Shown here piece by piece: positions 1-10,862 of a DNA stretch of 64,000 nucleotides. Below the pieces are notes generated by a model. That model had not been told where the DNA came from and ran no database searches. It was given only the letters and a program-made list of their open reading frames with translations. The translations under genes and the position numbers were made by a program. Each line of letters starts with the position of its first letter. Positions within the stretch are counted from its first letter, which is position 1. This stretch comes from Phymorhynchus buccinoides. Its lineage: Eukaryota; Mollusca; Gastropoda; Neogastropoda; Raphitomidae. The DNA lies in the NCBI GenBank assembly GCA_017654935.2, contig CM065694.1, positions 1,844,513 to 1,908,512 on the forward strand, read 5' to 3'.

Positions 1-781
1 GGGGGCACAGCGGCGTTGGGGTTGGACGCGGAGGAAGGGCGACTCCCATACCCGCTACCCGAAGTGGTGGGGGGCCCCGGGGAAGGGAATCCACCCGGGG
101 TGGGGCTAGGGGCGGGCTTGGACTGGAAGGTGGCGGGGCTGGACACTTTGCCCGGTTCGTCAGCGAAAGGGTCCTGAACGCTGACGCTGTCTGCTGTGGG
201 CGGGCGGGAGTTGGGGGTGCTGCTGGGCGGGAGAGACGGGCTGTTGGTGGTGGAGGTGGCCGCGGTGGTGGTGGAGGAGGCGTTACTGCCAGGAAGCGGG
301 CTGGGCGAGGAGCTGGCCGCGTTGCTGTTGCCGCTCATGGGTGGGCCGGGGCTAGGCCCCATGCTGTTGCTGCTGCCGCCGCCCATCATAGCGTGGGCTC
401 CGTAGCTGTTGGAGCCCATGTGCATGCCCCCGGGACCCATCATACCGGAAGGGCCCATCATGGAAGGGCCCGAGTTCATCATAGCACCCTGAGGTCCCAT
501 CCCGCCGCCCATCATCCCCTGCCCCGAAGATCCCATCATCATGGGCGCGTGGCCCATCTGGTGGTGGTGGGGCGGCCCTCCCATCATGTTGGGGTGGCCC
601 ATCATGTTGTTGGCCATCATCATCCCCGGGGGAGGGGGCCCCTGACCCATCATCTGGGGACTGCCCTCCCCGCCCTGCATGAAGGGTGGGGGCATGCCCG
701 CACCGCCTCCTGGGTATCCCCCCTCCATCATCTGGCTGTTGGGGGGGGGCTGCTGGAAGGCGTCCTGGGAGCTCTGCGAAC
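1..781 (-). CDS. ARID1: ARID1 exon 12, truncated by window edge
   Basis: At least 781 nt, starting in phase 1 at acceptor cctctttgccag|GTTCGC and open to the window edge with no stop. It begins GSQSSQDAFQQPPPNSQMME, then is rich in MMG/MMN/GGM and Ser/Thr/Asn, with DSVSVQDPFADEPGKVSS and PSPTPGGFPSPGPPTTSG. Post-ARID sequence in ARID1A is similarly Ser/Pro/Met-rich (compare GIQDAFND with SSQDAF and VQDPF). The acceptor is immediately preceded by a roughly 12-copy array that repeats the same acceptor. Confidence 0.9.
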
Positions 782-1875
782 CTGGCAAAGAGGAGAAGCC
801 TTTGGTCAACGCACAGCCAAGGGCTTACCTTCCTCTGAACACAAATTCGATCATCTCAAGAACCTGGCAAAGAGGAGAAGCCTTGGGTCAACGCACAGCC
901 CAGGGCTTACCTTCCTCTGAACACAAATTCGATCATCTCAAGAACCTGGCAAAGAGGAGAAGCCTTTGGTCAACGCACAGCCAAGGGCTTACCTTCCTCT
1001 GAACACAAATTCGATCATCTCAAGAACCTGGCAAAGAGGAGAAGCCTTGGGTCAACGCACAGCCCAGGGCTTACCTTCCTCTGAACACAAATTCGATCAT
1101 CTCAAGAACCTGGCAAAGAGGAGAAGCCTTGGGTCAACGCACAGCCCAGGGCTTACCTTCCTCTGAACACAAATTCTATCATCTCAAGAACCTGGCAAAG
1201 AGGAGAAGCCTTTGGTCAACGCACAGCCAAGGGCTTACCTTCCTCTGAACACAAATTCGATCATCTCAAGTACCTGGCAAAGAGGAGAAGCCTTTGGTCA
1301 ACGCACAGCCAAGGGCTTACCTTCCTCTGAACACAAATTCGATCATCTCAAGTACCTGGCAAAGAGGAGAAGCCTTTGGTCAACGCACAGCCAAGGGTTT
1401 ACCTTCCTCTGAACACAAATTCGATCATCTCAAGAACCTGGCAAAGAGGAGAGGCCTTGGGTCAATGCACAGCCCAGGGCTTACCTTCCTCTGAACACAA
1501 ATTCTATCATCTCAAGAACCTGGCAAAGAGGAGAGGCCTTGGGTCAATGCACAGCCCAGGGCTTACCTTCCTCTGAACACAAATTCTATCATCTCAAGAA
1601 CCTGGCAAAGAGGAGAGGCCTTGGGTCAACGCACAGCCCACGGTTTACCTTCCTCTGAACACAAATTCGATCATCTCAAGAACCTGGCAAAGAGGAGAGG
1701 CCTTGGGTCAATGCACAGCCCAGGGCTTACCTTCCTCTAAATACAAATGTCAAATTCTATCATCTCAAGTACCTGGGTAAGGGCCTCACCTTTGGTCAAC
1801 GCACAGCCCAGGGTTTACCTTTGTCTGAACACAAATATTAAATTATATCATCTCAAGTATGAGCCTTACCTTTAA
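779..1875. repeat. 82-bp tandem array, about 12 copies, carrying splice sites
   Basis: Unit starts gaacctggcaaagaggagaa, with ends near 861, 943, 1025, 1107, 1189, 1271, 1353, 1435, 1517, 1599 and 1681, plus degenerate copies to about 1875. Variants alternate (agcctttggtcaac / agccttgggtcaac / aggccttgggtcaat), so homogenisation is incomplete. On the minus strand each unit has cttctcctctttgccag followed 35 bases later by gaggaag|gtaagccc, an acceptor and a donor. The array abuts the real acceptor of E12, which has the same tract. Confidence 0.95.
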
Positions 1876-1890
1876 GTTTAGTAATAGCAC

Positions 1891-2201
1891 TCCCCATGGG
1901 GATACCGGGTGTCTTTCGTAAAAATAGTTCCCTCACCTTCTGGAAGTTGTGCTTGTAACTTCCTCTAATCTGCCACTCTCTTTGACTCTGCCTTTTTCCT
2001 TTGCTTTCTGTCATCTACTATCTTTCTGACTTACTTGGCCCATTCTCCTGCCTTTAAAAAAAAAAATCTTCCAAATAGTTTTTCCCTTGAGCTCCTCCGA
2101 AATCGGAATGTATCGGCTGTACGCAGCGGGGAGACCAGTGAAAACTGAACACATGTACCTTACCCATTATGGGCCATATGGCCTGGGAAAACAAAAGAAG
2201 A
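1891..2201 (+). mobile_element. SINE-like retroposon, copy 1, with 11-bp TSD
   Basis: About 310 bp, flanked by the direct repeat agtaatagcac (1880-1890 and 2202-2212). It begins tccccatggggataccggg and ends in an A-rich tail (gggaaaacaaaagaag). Its second copy at 45271-45595 is similar over its full length and has a different duplication, so both are independent insertions. Internal landmarks: ccgaaatcggaatgt and gtacgcagcggggagacc. No polymerase III boxes were assigned with confidence. Confidence 0.85.
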
Positions 2202-2684
2202 AGTAATAGCACAGCCCTGTGTTTATCTTGCTCGGATAAAAACCATCAAATTCTATCATTACAAGCATGAAACTTATATTTGGTACCGTACTAGCACAGA
2301 TGTTTTCCTTCATCGGAACACAAATATCAACTTCTATTACAAATATGAATCACTATCTCAAATACTAACAAACTCTTATCTCTCGTTAGAAGGGCCTGCT
2401 ATTTTATTCATCAGAAGCAATGAAGCACATATATACATAACAGCACATAACTTTAAATAGTGTGTAATGTTTGCTTGTTTGTTTTTCTAAGAGAAAATGT
2501 AATTCATTTGCAGGCTAGTTGTGTTACAAGTAAGCTCACTTGTGTCAAATAATATGCCAAACTTTTAGTCCAACCCAAGTGCCTACAAATATTATATTCA
2601 TTCAAACCAACAACAGGAGTGAAAGGAGATGTGAATGTGATTGGTTAAATGGTACCTTGCATATCATTTTCTTAGCCCTCTTGC

Positions 2685-3495
2685 ATTCATTCCGCCCCAA
2701 ACTGCCCAGCCGGAAGTTACCTCTGTGTATTCATTCCGCCCCAAACTGCCCAGCCGGAAGTTACCTCTGTGCATTCATTCCGCCCCAAACTGCCCAGCCG
2801 GAAGTTACCTCTGTGCATTCATTCCGCCCCAAACTGCCCAGCCGGAAGTTACCTCTGTGCATTCATTCCGCCCCAAACTGCCCAGCCGGAAGTTACCTCT
2901 GTGTTACCTCTGTGCATTCATTCCGCCCCAAACTGCCCAGCCGGAAGTTACCTCTGTGTATTCATTCCGCCCCAAACTGCCCAGCCGGAAGTTACCTCTG
3001 TGTATTCATTCCGCCCCAAACTGCCCAGCCGGAAGTTACCTCTGTGTATTCATTCCGCCCCAAACTGCCCAGCCGGAAGTTACCTCTGTGTATTCATTCC
3101 GCCCCAAACTGCCCAGCCGGAAGTTACCTCTGTGTATTCATTCCGCCCCAAACTGCCCAGCCGGAAGTTACCTCTGTGTATTCATTCCGCCCCAAACTGC
3201 CCAGCCGGAAGTTACCTCTGTGCATTCATTCCGCCCCAAACTGCCCAGCCGGAAGTTACCTCTGTGTATTCATTCCGCCCCAAACTGCCCAGCCGGAAGT
3301 TACCTCTGTGCATTCATTCCGCCCCAAACTGCCCAGCCGGAAGTTACCTCTGTGTATTCATTCCGCCCCAAACTGCCCAGCCGGAAGTTACCTCTGTGTA
3401 TTCATTCCGCCCCAAACTGCCCAGCCGGAAGTTACCTCTGTGTATTCATTCCGCCCCAAACAGCCCAGCCGGAAGTTACCTCTGTGTATTCAAGC
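2685..3495. repeat. 44-bp tandem array, about 18 copies
   Basis: Unit attcattccgccccaaactg continuing cccagccggaagttacctctgtg, nearly identical throughout (tgt/tgc variant; one short insertion near 2900). It lies in the E11-E12 intron. Because 44 is not a multiple of three, all three plus-strand frames stay open as shadows with no coding meaning. The minus strand of each unit contains cacagag|gtaact, a donor-like motif, but the preceding gggcag has no pyrimidine tract. Confidence 0.95.
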
Positions 3496-3579
3496 CGCCC
3501 ACAGCTTGCCCCCACTCTGAGACCCCCTCTGATGGCATTTCCATCACGCACTAAGTTCTGGCTTGTTGTACACACACTG

Positions 3580-4570
3580 TGAAGGAGCTTCTCACTTGCA
3601 TGATGTGATTATGAATGCATGGTGCTCTGTGTGCTTCAAAAGACAGATTTTCCCGAAAATGTGTGAAAGAATCTGAACACTATAAGAAGTTTTGTCTTAA
3701 CAAAATGCGAATGCAAGAGGGTTAAATCATTGTGGATCGACTTACTTTAGGCCAAGCAAATTGTTAATCATGTTGGAAAAATAAGAGAAATTGAATTCAG
3801 CAACCAACAGCACTTAATCATTTTTTGTGCATTTATTCGTATTTTAAAGCTGTTATTGCACTTCAAATCAGATTGCAGAATCATTTGTAAGAAAAGAAAA
3901 AATCATAAATGAACCTAGGGGGGATAAAGACAGCATCATCAAATCTTGTAGGAAAATTTTTATTAATTAAGAACTTCAATCATAAGCACTTACCAGTTGA
4001 AATTCCAAATTGAATACGAAATCTAAATATTACAAAATGAACATCTTAAGTACTTCTGTAAAAAAGTTGTTTTTAAAATAATGCGGGTTAGAGTTAATAA
4101 GTTACTTTCCACCATAACATATTTTTAAAAACAACAAAAATCTGCTCTTTTATTTGCAAGGAATTAAATATTTCAACCCCCAAAATTCAAAGTTTAGAGC
4201 ACTGGTTTTATATATTCAGTGACTTCTTATCCTAATTTTGTTTTTGATGCCATTTAAATGTTTTAATTTACTCAGCCTCAAGTCCTTTTTTTGGTAAACA
4301 GTAAATTTAAACTTTTGTCCACAACTCAACATTTTCTGAACATCTTTGAAGGTTATGTTAGCAAACATTTGTAAAAATAGAAAAAAGAGTTAGGTGTTAA
4401 AATTTCCACACAAGATTTGGTCACATATAATGAGCAGTGCTGTCCTATTCTGTACAACAAAAAGTTTCGGAAGGGGAGAAACATAAAGTTGTTTTTTAAA
4501 GATGAATTTTACTGAAAAATAAAATGATTTCCTGCTCAACACAAAAAAAGAATAATTAAAAAAAAAGTTT
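3580..4570. other. AT-rich intron sequence, nothing recognised
   Basis: Unique-looking AT-rich DNA in the E11-E12 intron. There is no open frame of note, no recognisable repeat boundary and no RNA gene. Confidence 0.6.
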
Positions 4571-4639
4571 ATGAAACCTTTTCTAACGACTTCCCATTTG
4601 TACAATTCCTATGTTTTTAGAAAGCCTAATATATATTAT

Positions 4640-5195
4640 TTTCTGAAGACTTTACAACCCCTACGCTTTAAGAAAGTCTTATCATTGCCTTTTCTGAAGA
4701 TTTCCCTACAATCCATGTGCTTGAAGAAAGTCTTATCATTACCTTTTCTGAAAATGTCCCTACAACCCCAGTGCTTGAAGAAAGCCCCCCCCCCCCCCCC
4801 CCCCCCCACATTTCTACAACCCCTGTGCTTGAAGAAAGTCTTATCATTACCTTTTCTGAAAATTTCCCTACAACCCCTGTGCTTGAAAAAAGTCTTATCA
4901 TTACCTTTTCTGAAAATTTCCCTACAACCCCAGTGCTTGAAGAAAGCCTCCCCCCCCATCATTTCTACAACCCCTGTGCTTGAAGAAAGTCTTATCATTA
5001 CCTTTTCTGAAAATTTCCCTACAACCCCTGTGCTTGAAAAAAGTCTCCCCCCCCCCCCCCCCCCATCATTTCTACAACCCCTGAGCTTGAAAAAAGTCTT
5101 ATCATTACCTTTTCTGAAAATTTCCCTACAACCCCTGTGCTTGAAAAAAGCACACACACACACCCCCCCTCATTTCTACAACCCCTAAGCTAGAA
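4640..5195. repeat. Degenerate tandem array with poly-C insertions
   Basis: Units of about 52-57 bp read ctacaacccctgtgcttgaa then gaaagtcttatcattacctt ttctgaaaatttcc. Several units are interrupted by poly-C runs (4786-4807, 4950-4957, 5047-5064) and one by (CA)n (5151-5163). On the minus strand each unit has aaaag|gtaatg. Poly-C length is likely variable and prone to assembly error. Confidence 0.85.
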
Positions 5196-5322
5196 GCCCT
5201 TTCAAATGTTGCTAACAAACTTTCGCAGAACAGCCACAGCTTTCGGAAACAGCACTGCCCACCACGTCGAATTAGGAAAAAGACGGCATCACTTAAGAGC
5301 TACCAAACTTGGTTTGCCATAC

Positions 5323-5590
5323 CTGTGGACGTCATCTTCTTTCCCCCTTTCTTCTGCTTGACCAAGTTCATACCTGGGGACGGAACGCGCTTCTTCTCTC
5401 GCTTCCTGGTGTCCCCGGAGGTCTCCATCTCGGCCAGGATGGGCCCCGGGTCCACCCCGCCCAGGTCGAACTTGCACTCGAAGCTGAACAGGTAGCGGAT
5501 GTAGTTCTTCTTCAGGGTGAAGGCCGCGCTGGCAGAGCAGCTGATGTTCACCACAGAGCAGATCTCCTTCCACCTCTTCGCCTTGTTCAC
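5323..5590 (-). CDS. ARID1: ARID1 exon 11, C-terminal half of the ARID
   Basis: 268 nt, phase 0 to 1: acceptor gattggcgaacag|GTGAAC and donor TCCACAG|gtatgg. It continues the ARID with VNKAKRWKEICSVVNI, then AFTLKKNYIRYLFSFECKFD. The conserved Trp of KRWKEI and the Tyr/Phe core of YIRYLFSFE align with human KKWREL and YIQCLYAFE. After the fold come an acidic/Pro segment and a basic tail (KREKKRVPSPG, KQKKGGKK). About 36 bases of the exon start plus the acceptor are duplicated twice immediately upstream (5591-5790). Confidence 0.95.
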
Positions 5591-5790
5591 CTGTTCGCCA
5601 ATCAAATCCAGTCATGTCAAGTGTCAAAATCAGAGCAGATCATCCACTGCTTCGCCTTGTTCACCTGTTCACCAACCAAATCCAGTCATGTCAAGTGTCA
5701 AAATCAGAGCAGATCTCCTGCCACCTCTTCGCCTTGTTCACCTGTTCACCAATCAAATCCAGTCATGTCAAGTGTCAAAATCAGAGCAGC
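5591..5790. repeat. Tandem duplication of the E11 acceptor, period 74-77 bp
   Basis: The acceptor at 5590 is repeated at 5664 and 5741. Each copy joins about 36 bases of E11 start to about 40 bases of the intron end (tgacatgactggatttgatt ggtgaacag on the minus strand). It therefore arose after the exon boundary existed. Confidence 0.93.
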
Positions 5791-6089
5791 ATTCCTCGTC
5801 CTGTAATCGTGAGTGCGTCCTTAGACAGTCAATGCAGGTAGTAGTATGTACATTAGACAACTTCCTAAAAGATTGGCTGCTAAGTCTAATTTACATACTA
5901 CTACCCGTGTTGAATGACTAAGACGCACTAACGACTACAGGGCCTGGATCATATCATTGTTAGGTTTAAGGGCTTTGCCAAAACAATCCTCCAGGGAACT
6001 GTTGAGGGAGGGATGCGGAGATAGATTAAACAGTGGTCTGACATTACAAACCTTGCTGTATGGGCAGGGAAAACTTAAGCAGAAACCCA

Positions 6090-6190
6090 GGCTTTATATA
6101 ATAATAATAATAATAGTACATTTATATAGCGCTTTACCTCAGATGAGCCCAAAGCACTTTACAATCAATTATTCATCAACAGACAACAAA
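6090..6190. mobile_element. Short interspersed repeat, ATA-rich edge with tatatagcgctttac motif
   Basis: (ATA)n followed by gtacatttatatagcgcttt and cccaaagcactttacaatc. This signature is common at the ends of invertebrate interspersed repeats. Related pieces are seen at 55214-55280 and 57930-57950. Boundaries are uncertain. Confidence 0.55.
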
Positions 6191-6724
6191 AACAGCATTC
6201 AAGAGTGACACTTACCAGCAACAGCGCATATACAAAGCAACTCTCTCTCTCTCCAACACACACACACGCACGCGCACACACACACAAGCTCACAACTTCA
6301 TCTTCTTGGCGTAAGCCTGGTCTAAACGGCCAAAGCGGATCTTGACACTATTAGAGACGTTTTTCTCCAGCTCTTGTTGGCTGCCGTAGAGCTTCGTTCT
6401 TATGGAAGTTGTTTTTTCCCTCGTTTGGCTCACAACTCTTCTGTGTGACGGCCCAGTGATATGTCACAGAATTAAGCAAGGACCAACAAAGAAGTAGTTA
6501 TTAATCTCTCCCCTCTCCCTTTTTTCAGCTAATGATACCTTTCTTGGAGAATACTGAAGTACAGTGGTGGAGGGGGGAGATTCTTTAAAAACAACAACAA
6601 AGCCATGGCACAAAACAAACAAGGGGAAGAACAGTGTGTGTGTGTGAAGAAACTTTTTGCCCATTGAAAATAATTTACTCAATCTCTCATGGTACCAGAA
6701 TTTCAAGGCCTGTGGAGCACTGAC

Positions 6725-6913
6725 CTCGATAAAGCCGCCCTTTTCGCGCACGCAGTGGTAGAGCCTGTAGAGGTCGAGGGGTGCCTTGCTGATGTTGGGC
6801 ATGGTGGTGATGGGGGTGCCCTTCTCCTCCAGGAAGGCCAGCAGCTTGTCCAGGAAGGGCTTGCGGTCCACCTCCAGGCCCAGGTCGTACAGCTTGGTCA
6901 TGTCCGAGGCCTT
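6725..6913 (-). CDS. ARID1: ARID1 exon 10, N-terminal half of the ARID
   Basis: 189 nt, phase 0 to 0: acceptor ggtggaacccgcag|AAGGCC and donor ATCGAG|gtcagt. It begins KASDMTKLYDLGLEVDRKPF, then has LDKLLAFLEEKGTPITTMPN and LDLYRLYHCVREKGGFIE. This is the first half of an ARID of the ARID1 subfamily; compare human ITKLYELG, LDLYRLY and KEIGG. ARID folds bind DNA, with little sequence preference in this subfamily. The exon break after GGFIE falls inside the domain and is completed by E11. Confidence 0.96.
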
Positions 6914-7055
6914 CTGCGGGTTCCACCCAGCAAGGCAAGGTTAGCGGGGGGATGGGGAACAATAGGCAGGCCAACTGCGTAACCAGTGACAAGGTCTGAA
7001 TGCCAACAGGTAGCATTCTTCATGGTCAAATGCTAAAAGGTGATATGACTAAAGA

Positions 7056-7314
7056 CAGTGATGCACCGAGGATCAAAAAGTGATAGGACAAGGTAAATCA
7101 ATAGGACAATGTCCTGGCTCTTGCAGAAATCAATAGGACAGTGTCCTGACTCTTGCACAAATCAATAGGACAGTGTCCTGACTCTTGAAGAAATCAATGA
7201 CAAAGCATGCCAGTGTTAAGATTTTTTTAAGACATTTGTCCTGACAGGGTACACAATAGGAGGACATTTTCCAATGTTCTAATAGTCAATGACCAGGGCC
7301 TCTGGACATCACTG
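7056..7314. mobile_element. Small TIR element, family C (CAGTGATG...CATCACTG)
   Basis: About 259 bp starting cagtgatgcaccgaggatca and ending ctggacatcactg, so the termini are inverted. Internal caataggacagtgtcctgac motifs are repeated three times. A second copy spans 55618-56587 (with insertions) and an inverted fragment lies at about 30600-30823. No transposase is encoded. Confidence 0.75.
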
Positions 7315-7910
7315 TAAAAGAAAGAAGAAGGCTGCCATATCATTCTTCCAATTTAACAGCAAAAGGGTGCTTTTACAAAACAGAAATTAAGGCGGCTGAC
7401 ATTCGTTCAGGTTAAATATTAAAATATACTTCTTCTTCTCGAACATCTCAGACGGAATTAAAAGATACCATCACGAAATAAAGGTTGACAGAAGCTAACA
7501 TTTAATTTGATATGATTTGTCAAGGTTAAATACTAAAAGATCCAATCACAAAACAATTGAAGAAGACTGATATTTTAGGGGTAGGGACACTTGATCAAGA
7601 ATGATAGTGCAGTTTGGCATTTACTCCTCATTATGTTCCTAGTTTTGTCTGAATCTTTTGGTGGTTTGTTGTTGGTATTTGATATATATATTCAAGTCAC
7701 AGAGACCTATCTCTGTTGCCTTAGTGTGAGAATAGTGTGGGAAAAGAAGGCAGGTAAACTGCGCTTTCAGAGGTTCGTAAATGTGAAAAGTGTGTGACTG
7801 TCAGACAAAACCAGTAGAACAAATGTGCAGCATTCTTATCTTAGGTCAGGGTCTTTCTTGCGTTTGCAAAGTGTAATACAATCATTGTTTGTCAATACAC
7901 TAAAAATCGC

Positions 7911-8147
7911 TTAACCCCTTGACTGCCACCAACATATTACATACTGACCTGATGACATCACTGATGATGTCATCCGATGAAGAGGAATAACCCTGATATG
8001 CTGGCTTTTGCTCTTGCACAGTCAAGAGGTCCATTTCCCCAGACTATTTTTCCAGATTGGCTCTATCACTAGTATCAGTTTTCTTTTTCATGGCACGATT
8101 TGCCCAATGATTGTTTCTTTGATTTTCTCTGGCAGTCAAGGTGTTAA
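7911..8147. mobile_element. piggyBac-type MITE (TTAA ends), divergent subfamily
   Basis: 237 bp bounded by TTAA at both ends: ttaaccccttgactgccacc at the left, tctggcagtcaaggtgttaa at the right. Termini are inverted over about 17 bases. TTAA duplication and CCCY-type termini are hallmarks of piggyBac elements. It is non-coding. Confidence 0.8.
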
Positions 8148-8375
8148 GTCAAAATTGAAGGGACTGCCAATATTTCGAGTTAAAAAGACTTTTTAACATT
8201 ATACTGGGACCCAAGAATTATTTTAAGTTAGAGAGAGAGACGCATCAGAAACATTTTTTATTGACAGTGGCCTAATTAAGCCTTCATGTCAAGAAGGTAC
8301 ACAGTACTTTGAAACAGCGCCGATTTTAAGCAAACATTAAATACTAATAAATACCATAGAAACCAAAGCTATTGC

Positions 8376-8380
<5 letters not shown>

Positions 8381-8467
<87 letters not shown>
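8381..8467. repeat. (GA)n microsatellite
   Basis: More than 40 uninterrupted GA dinucleotides followed by tgtatgtgtgtg. Comparable (GA)n runs are at 31302-31393, 31575-31687 and 36750-36873. Confidence 0.97.
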
Positions 8468-8470
<3 letters not shown>

Positions 8471-8569
8471 TGTATGTGTGTGGTGAGTGGTCCTTTCAAG
8501 TTGTTGAATAGTTTTCATTTCACAAATCCAATCAACTAGCTTACAGTGCTATTCTGTCATCTACGAATT

Positions 8570-9300
8570 GCAGTGCACTCAATAGGAATTGTTCGGAAAT
8601 AATTAACCTCTTCACTGCCCCGTCACGGATATTTCCGTCAACTTCCGGTAACCTATAAACTGCCCTGTCACGGAAATATCCGTCATAGGGTTATTCTAAG
8701 AGTTTCCAGTTTTCTATCCATAAGCTTTTCGCAGTATGTTCGAATGCATGTGAGAGTGCTCTCAAAGGATAGTATATTCAATCCCCGTTCACAAAAGCAT
8801 AGGTTATATGCACTTTTATTCAGAAAGTTTTGCGATAGATTCAGCAACCTAAAACGGCTTGGCAAATAGTTGCCCCGGAACCAGAACTGGGCTCGGCAGT
8901 GAAGGGGTTAAGGGGAGTAATTTCATGGTGTGTGGGAGTGATCTTGCCTAATTAAATCGGTCAAACAGGGGAAGTCACTCTACCATCAGCTCTCATAGCC
9001 TATCGACTCGTGTGTTTGAGCAGACACACAGCACTTAGAACACTGTGCGTCATTCTAAAAAAATGTCATTTATATTTTTACATCACATTTTGCAAGTTTT
9101 ATCAGTTTGTGACCACTGGCCAGCCCTAATTTTTCTATAAAAAAATGCTTGCAAATTGCTGACTCGCATCCTGCGGTTTCAAGCTTCTACGCCATTGTTG
9201 AATAGTTGCTATGGCATTTGACCGAGTAATGGAGGTAAACAATTCTAATTTTCACGAAGTACCCTCCCCTATTTTCCCCCCGAAAATCGTCTATTTGAGT
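8570..9300. mobile_element. Dispersed repeat S, copy 1 (interrupted)
   Basis: Homologous to 21835-22250 in the opposite orientation. Shared landmarks are aataggaattgttcgg, ggggagtaatttcatggtgt, tcaaacaggggaag, gcttgcaaattgctgac and ggaggtaaacaattctaatt. Interrupted by the MITE at 8603-8911. No coding frame. Confidence 0.75.
8603..8911. mobile_element. piggyBac-type MITE inserted in dispersed repeat S
   Basis: 309 bp from ttaacctcttcactgcccc to gggctcggcagtgaaggggttaa. It interrupts repeat S, whose other copy (21835-22250) has a single uninterrupted TTAA at this point. Internal direct repeats ccgtcacggatatttccgtc and cctgtcacggaaatatccgt are present. Confidence 0.88.
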
Positions 9301-9510
9301 GAATGCATTTCATTTTTAAATAGATTGGGCATAGACTAGTATCAAGTACTAAATAGTCATACACACTGAGATAACGTATACATTTCTTTAAAAGAAATGC
9401 TTCAAAAAGCATTATCATTTACCATTTAAAAACAAATATGATCAGGTCTTTATTAGTAATATGCCTAAAAATCATGTGTTGGCATTGTAATCATTATTTT
9501 GTGCCCGTGA

Positions 9511-9667
9511 AAATAATAGTAACAAAGGGCCGGTGAATGGTCGATGTTTTTACTGCATACAGAAATAATAGTAACAAAGGGGCGGTGAATGGTCGATGTT
9601 TTTACTGCATACAGAAATAATAGTAACAAAGGGGCGTTGAATGGTCGGTGTTTTTACTACATACAGA
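9511..9667. repeat. 52-bp tandem repeat, 3 copies
   Basis: Unit aaataatagtaacaaagggg then cggtgaatggtcgatgttt and tactgcatacag, starting at 9511, 9563 and 9614. Confidence 0.9.
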
Positions 9668-9832
9668 AATAAAATTATTCAGACATTTCAATTTAAAATA
9701 ATAAAAATTGAGTAAAAAACCCAACAACTAATAAATATGAGACAATTTTCTGTTTAAAAACAGAAAGAAGACTCAAACACTTGTCATAAATTGCATATAA
9801 AAATAAACAGAAGTTTTCATTTTCATAAAAGT

Positions 9833-10862
9833 TACCATATTTTTCAGACTATAAAAGCCACCCTTAGCTGGCCAAACGGTTGTTCGGCCAACAGCCCGAA
9901 TCGGTGTTCGGCCGAACCGGGTTTTCCCTTAATAGCCCCAGAACATGCTCGCCGAACAGCCGTTGGTTTGCTCGCCGAACAGCTGTTCGGCCCAAATCTC
10001 GTTCCCATGTCGTGTTCTGCGAACAAGTTTCTTGTTCGGCCGAACACGAGAACTCTTCATACTTGAAAGAAAAATAATTGTCGCTGATCTTTATTTTTAG
10101 ATCAGTGATCTATCCAAAACACGCCATTGTTTTTTCTTCCGATTTCTTTTTCTTTCTTGCCGTCAGATGTTAGCCTAGATCATCATGCAAAGATGTAGTT
10201 TTGTCACCCTCGTCATGTTTACGAACCTCAAAGTCTGCTACTTTCAGTTTTGTGAACAAGAGAGTTGGATCACTCGATCAGCACGAACACGAATACGGAA
10301 CAGACCCAAGGCCTGTTCATCGATCTGTCATCATCACATCATTTATGATATGAAGATAATTCAATGCTATTACTTCCCTTTTGAAAACAACAACAAACAA
10401 AACTGTTAGTTCTCGGTTATTTTCTTTCGATGCAGAAATTTAAGGGGGGGGGGGGATTAGGCTTAGGCCTAGCCTACATGTTTACTGAAGTAGGCTTTGG
10501 AGCCTCGCTATGAGGTTGGAGGTCAAAGGTACACTTCTGCACAGTTCGTTTCGGGTCAGATTAAGGAACAAACCCACTGTTCGGCGATCAATTGATTCGT
10601 TGTTTGTTGGGGTGAAAAGGAAAAGAACACTAATTGACTTTTCTCGTTTCGGCCGATCACGCGTTCGCCCAAAATGAATTCGGGCAGCTAAGGATGGCTT
10701 TAAGGCGATACTTTTTCCCAAGACTCAGACCCCTGCGCCTTATAATGTGACTGATAATATACCGGGTAGTAAGAAAATATAGTAACAAAATCTGAAATTT
10801 GGGTAACATTTGGGGGCTGCACCTTATACAAAGGTGCATGTTATAGTCCGAAACATACGGTA
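9833..10862. mobile_element. About 1-kb TIR element with taccRtat...cggactata ends
   Basis: Left end taccatatttttcagactat; right end, read on the minus strand, taccgtatgtttcggactat. A short relative with the same ends is at 19654-19825. The interior is dominated by gttcggccgaac-like motifs (see findings) and includes a poly-G run at 10445. No transposase frame recognised. Confidence 0.7.

Noticed and set aside
779..3495. CRISPR-like regular direct repeats
   Set aside because: Units are contiguous with no unique spacers, and the window is an animal genome.
2540..3582. Three overlapping frames of 260-326 codons with SAPNCPAGSYLC repeats
   Set aside because: All three plus frames of a 44-bp array are open at once, which is a property of the repeat and not of coding selection.
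4640..5195. Possible donor array (aaaag|gtaatg) in the E11-E12 intron
   Set aside because: The motif recurs, but the only upstream AG would give a 5-nt exon and the unit shares nothing with exon 11 or 12.
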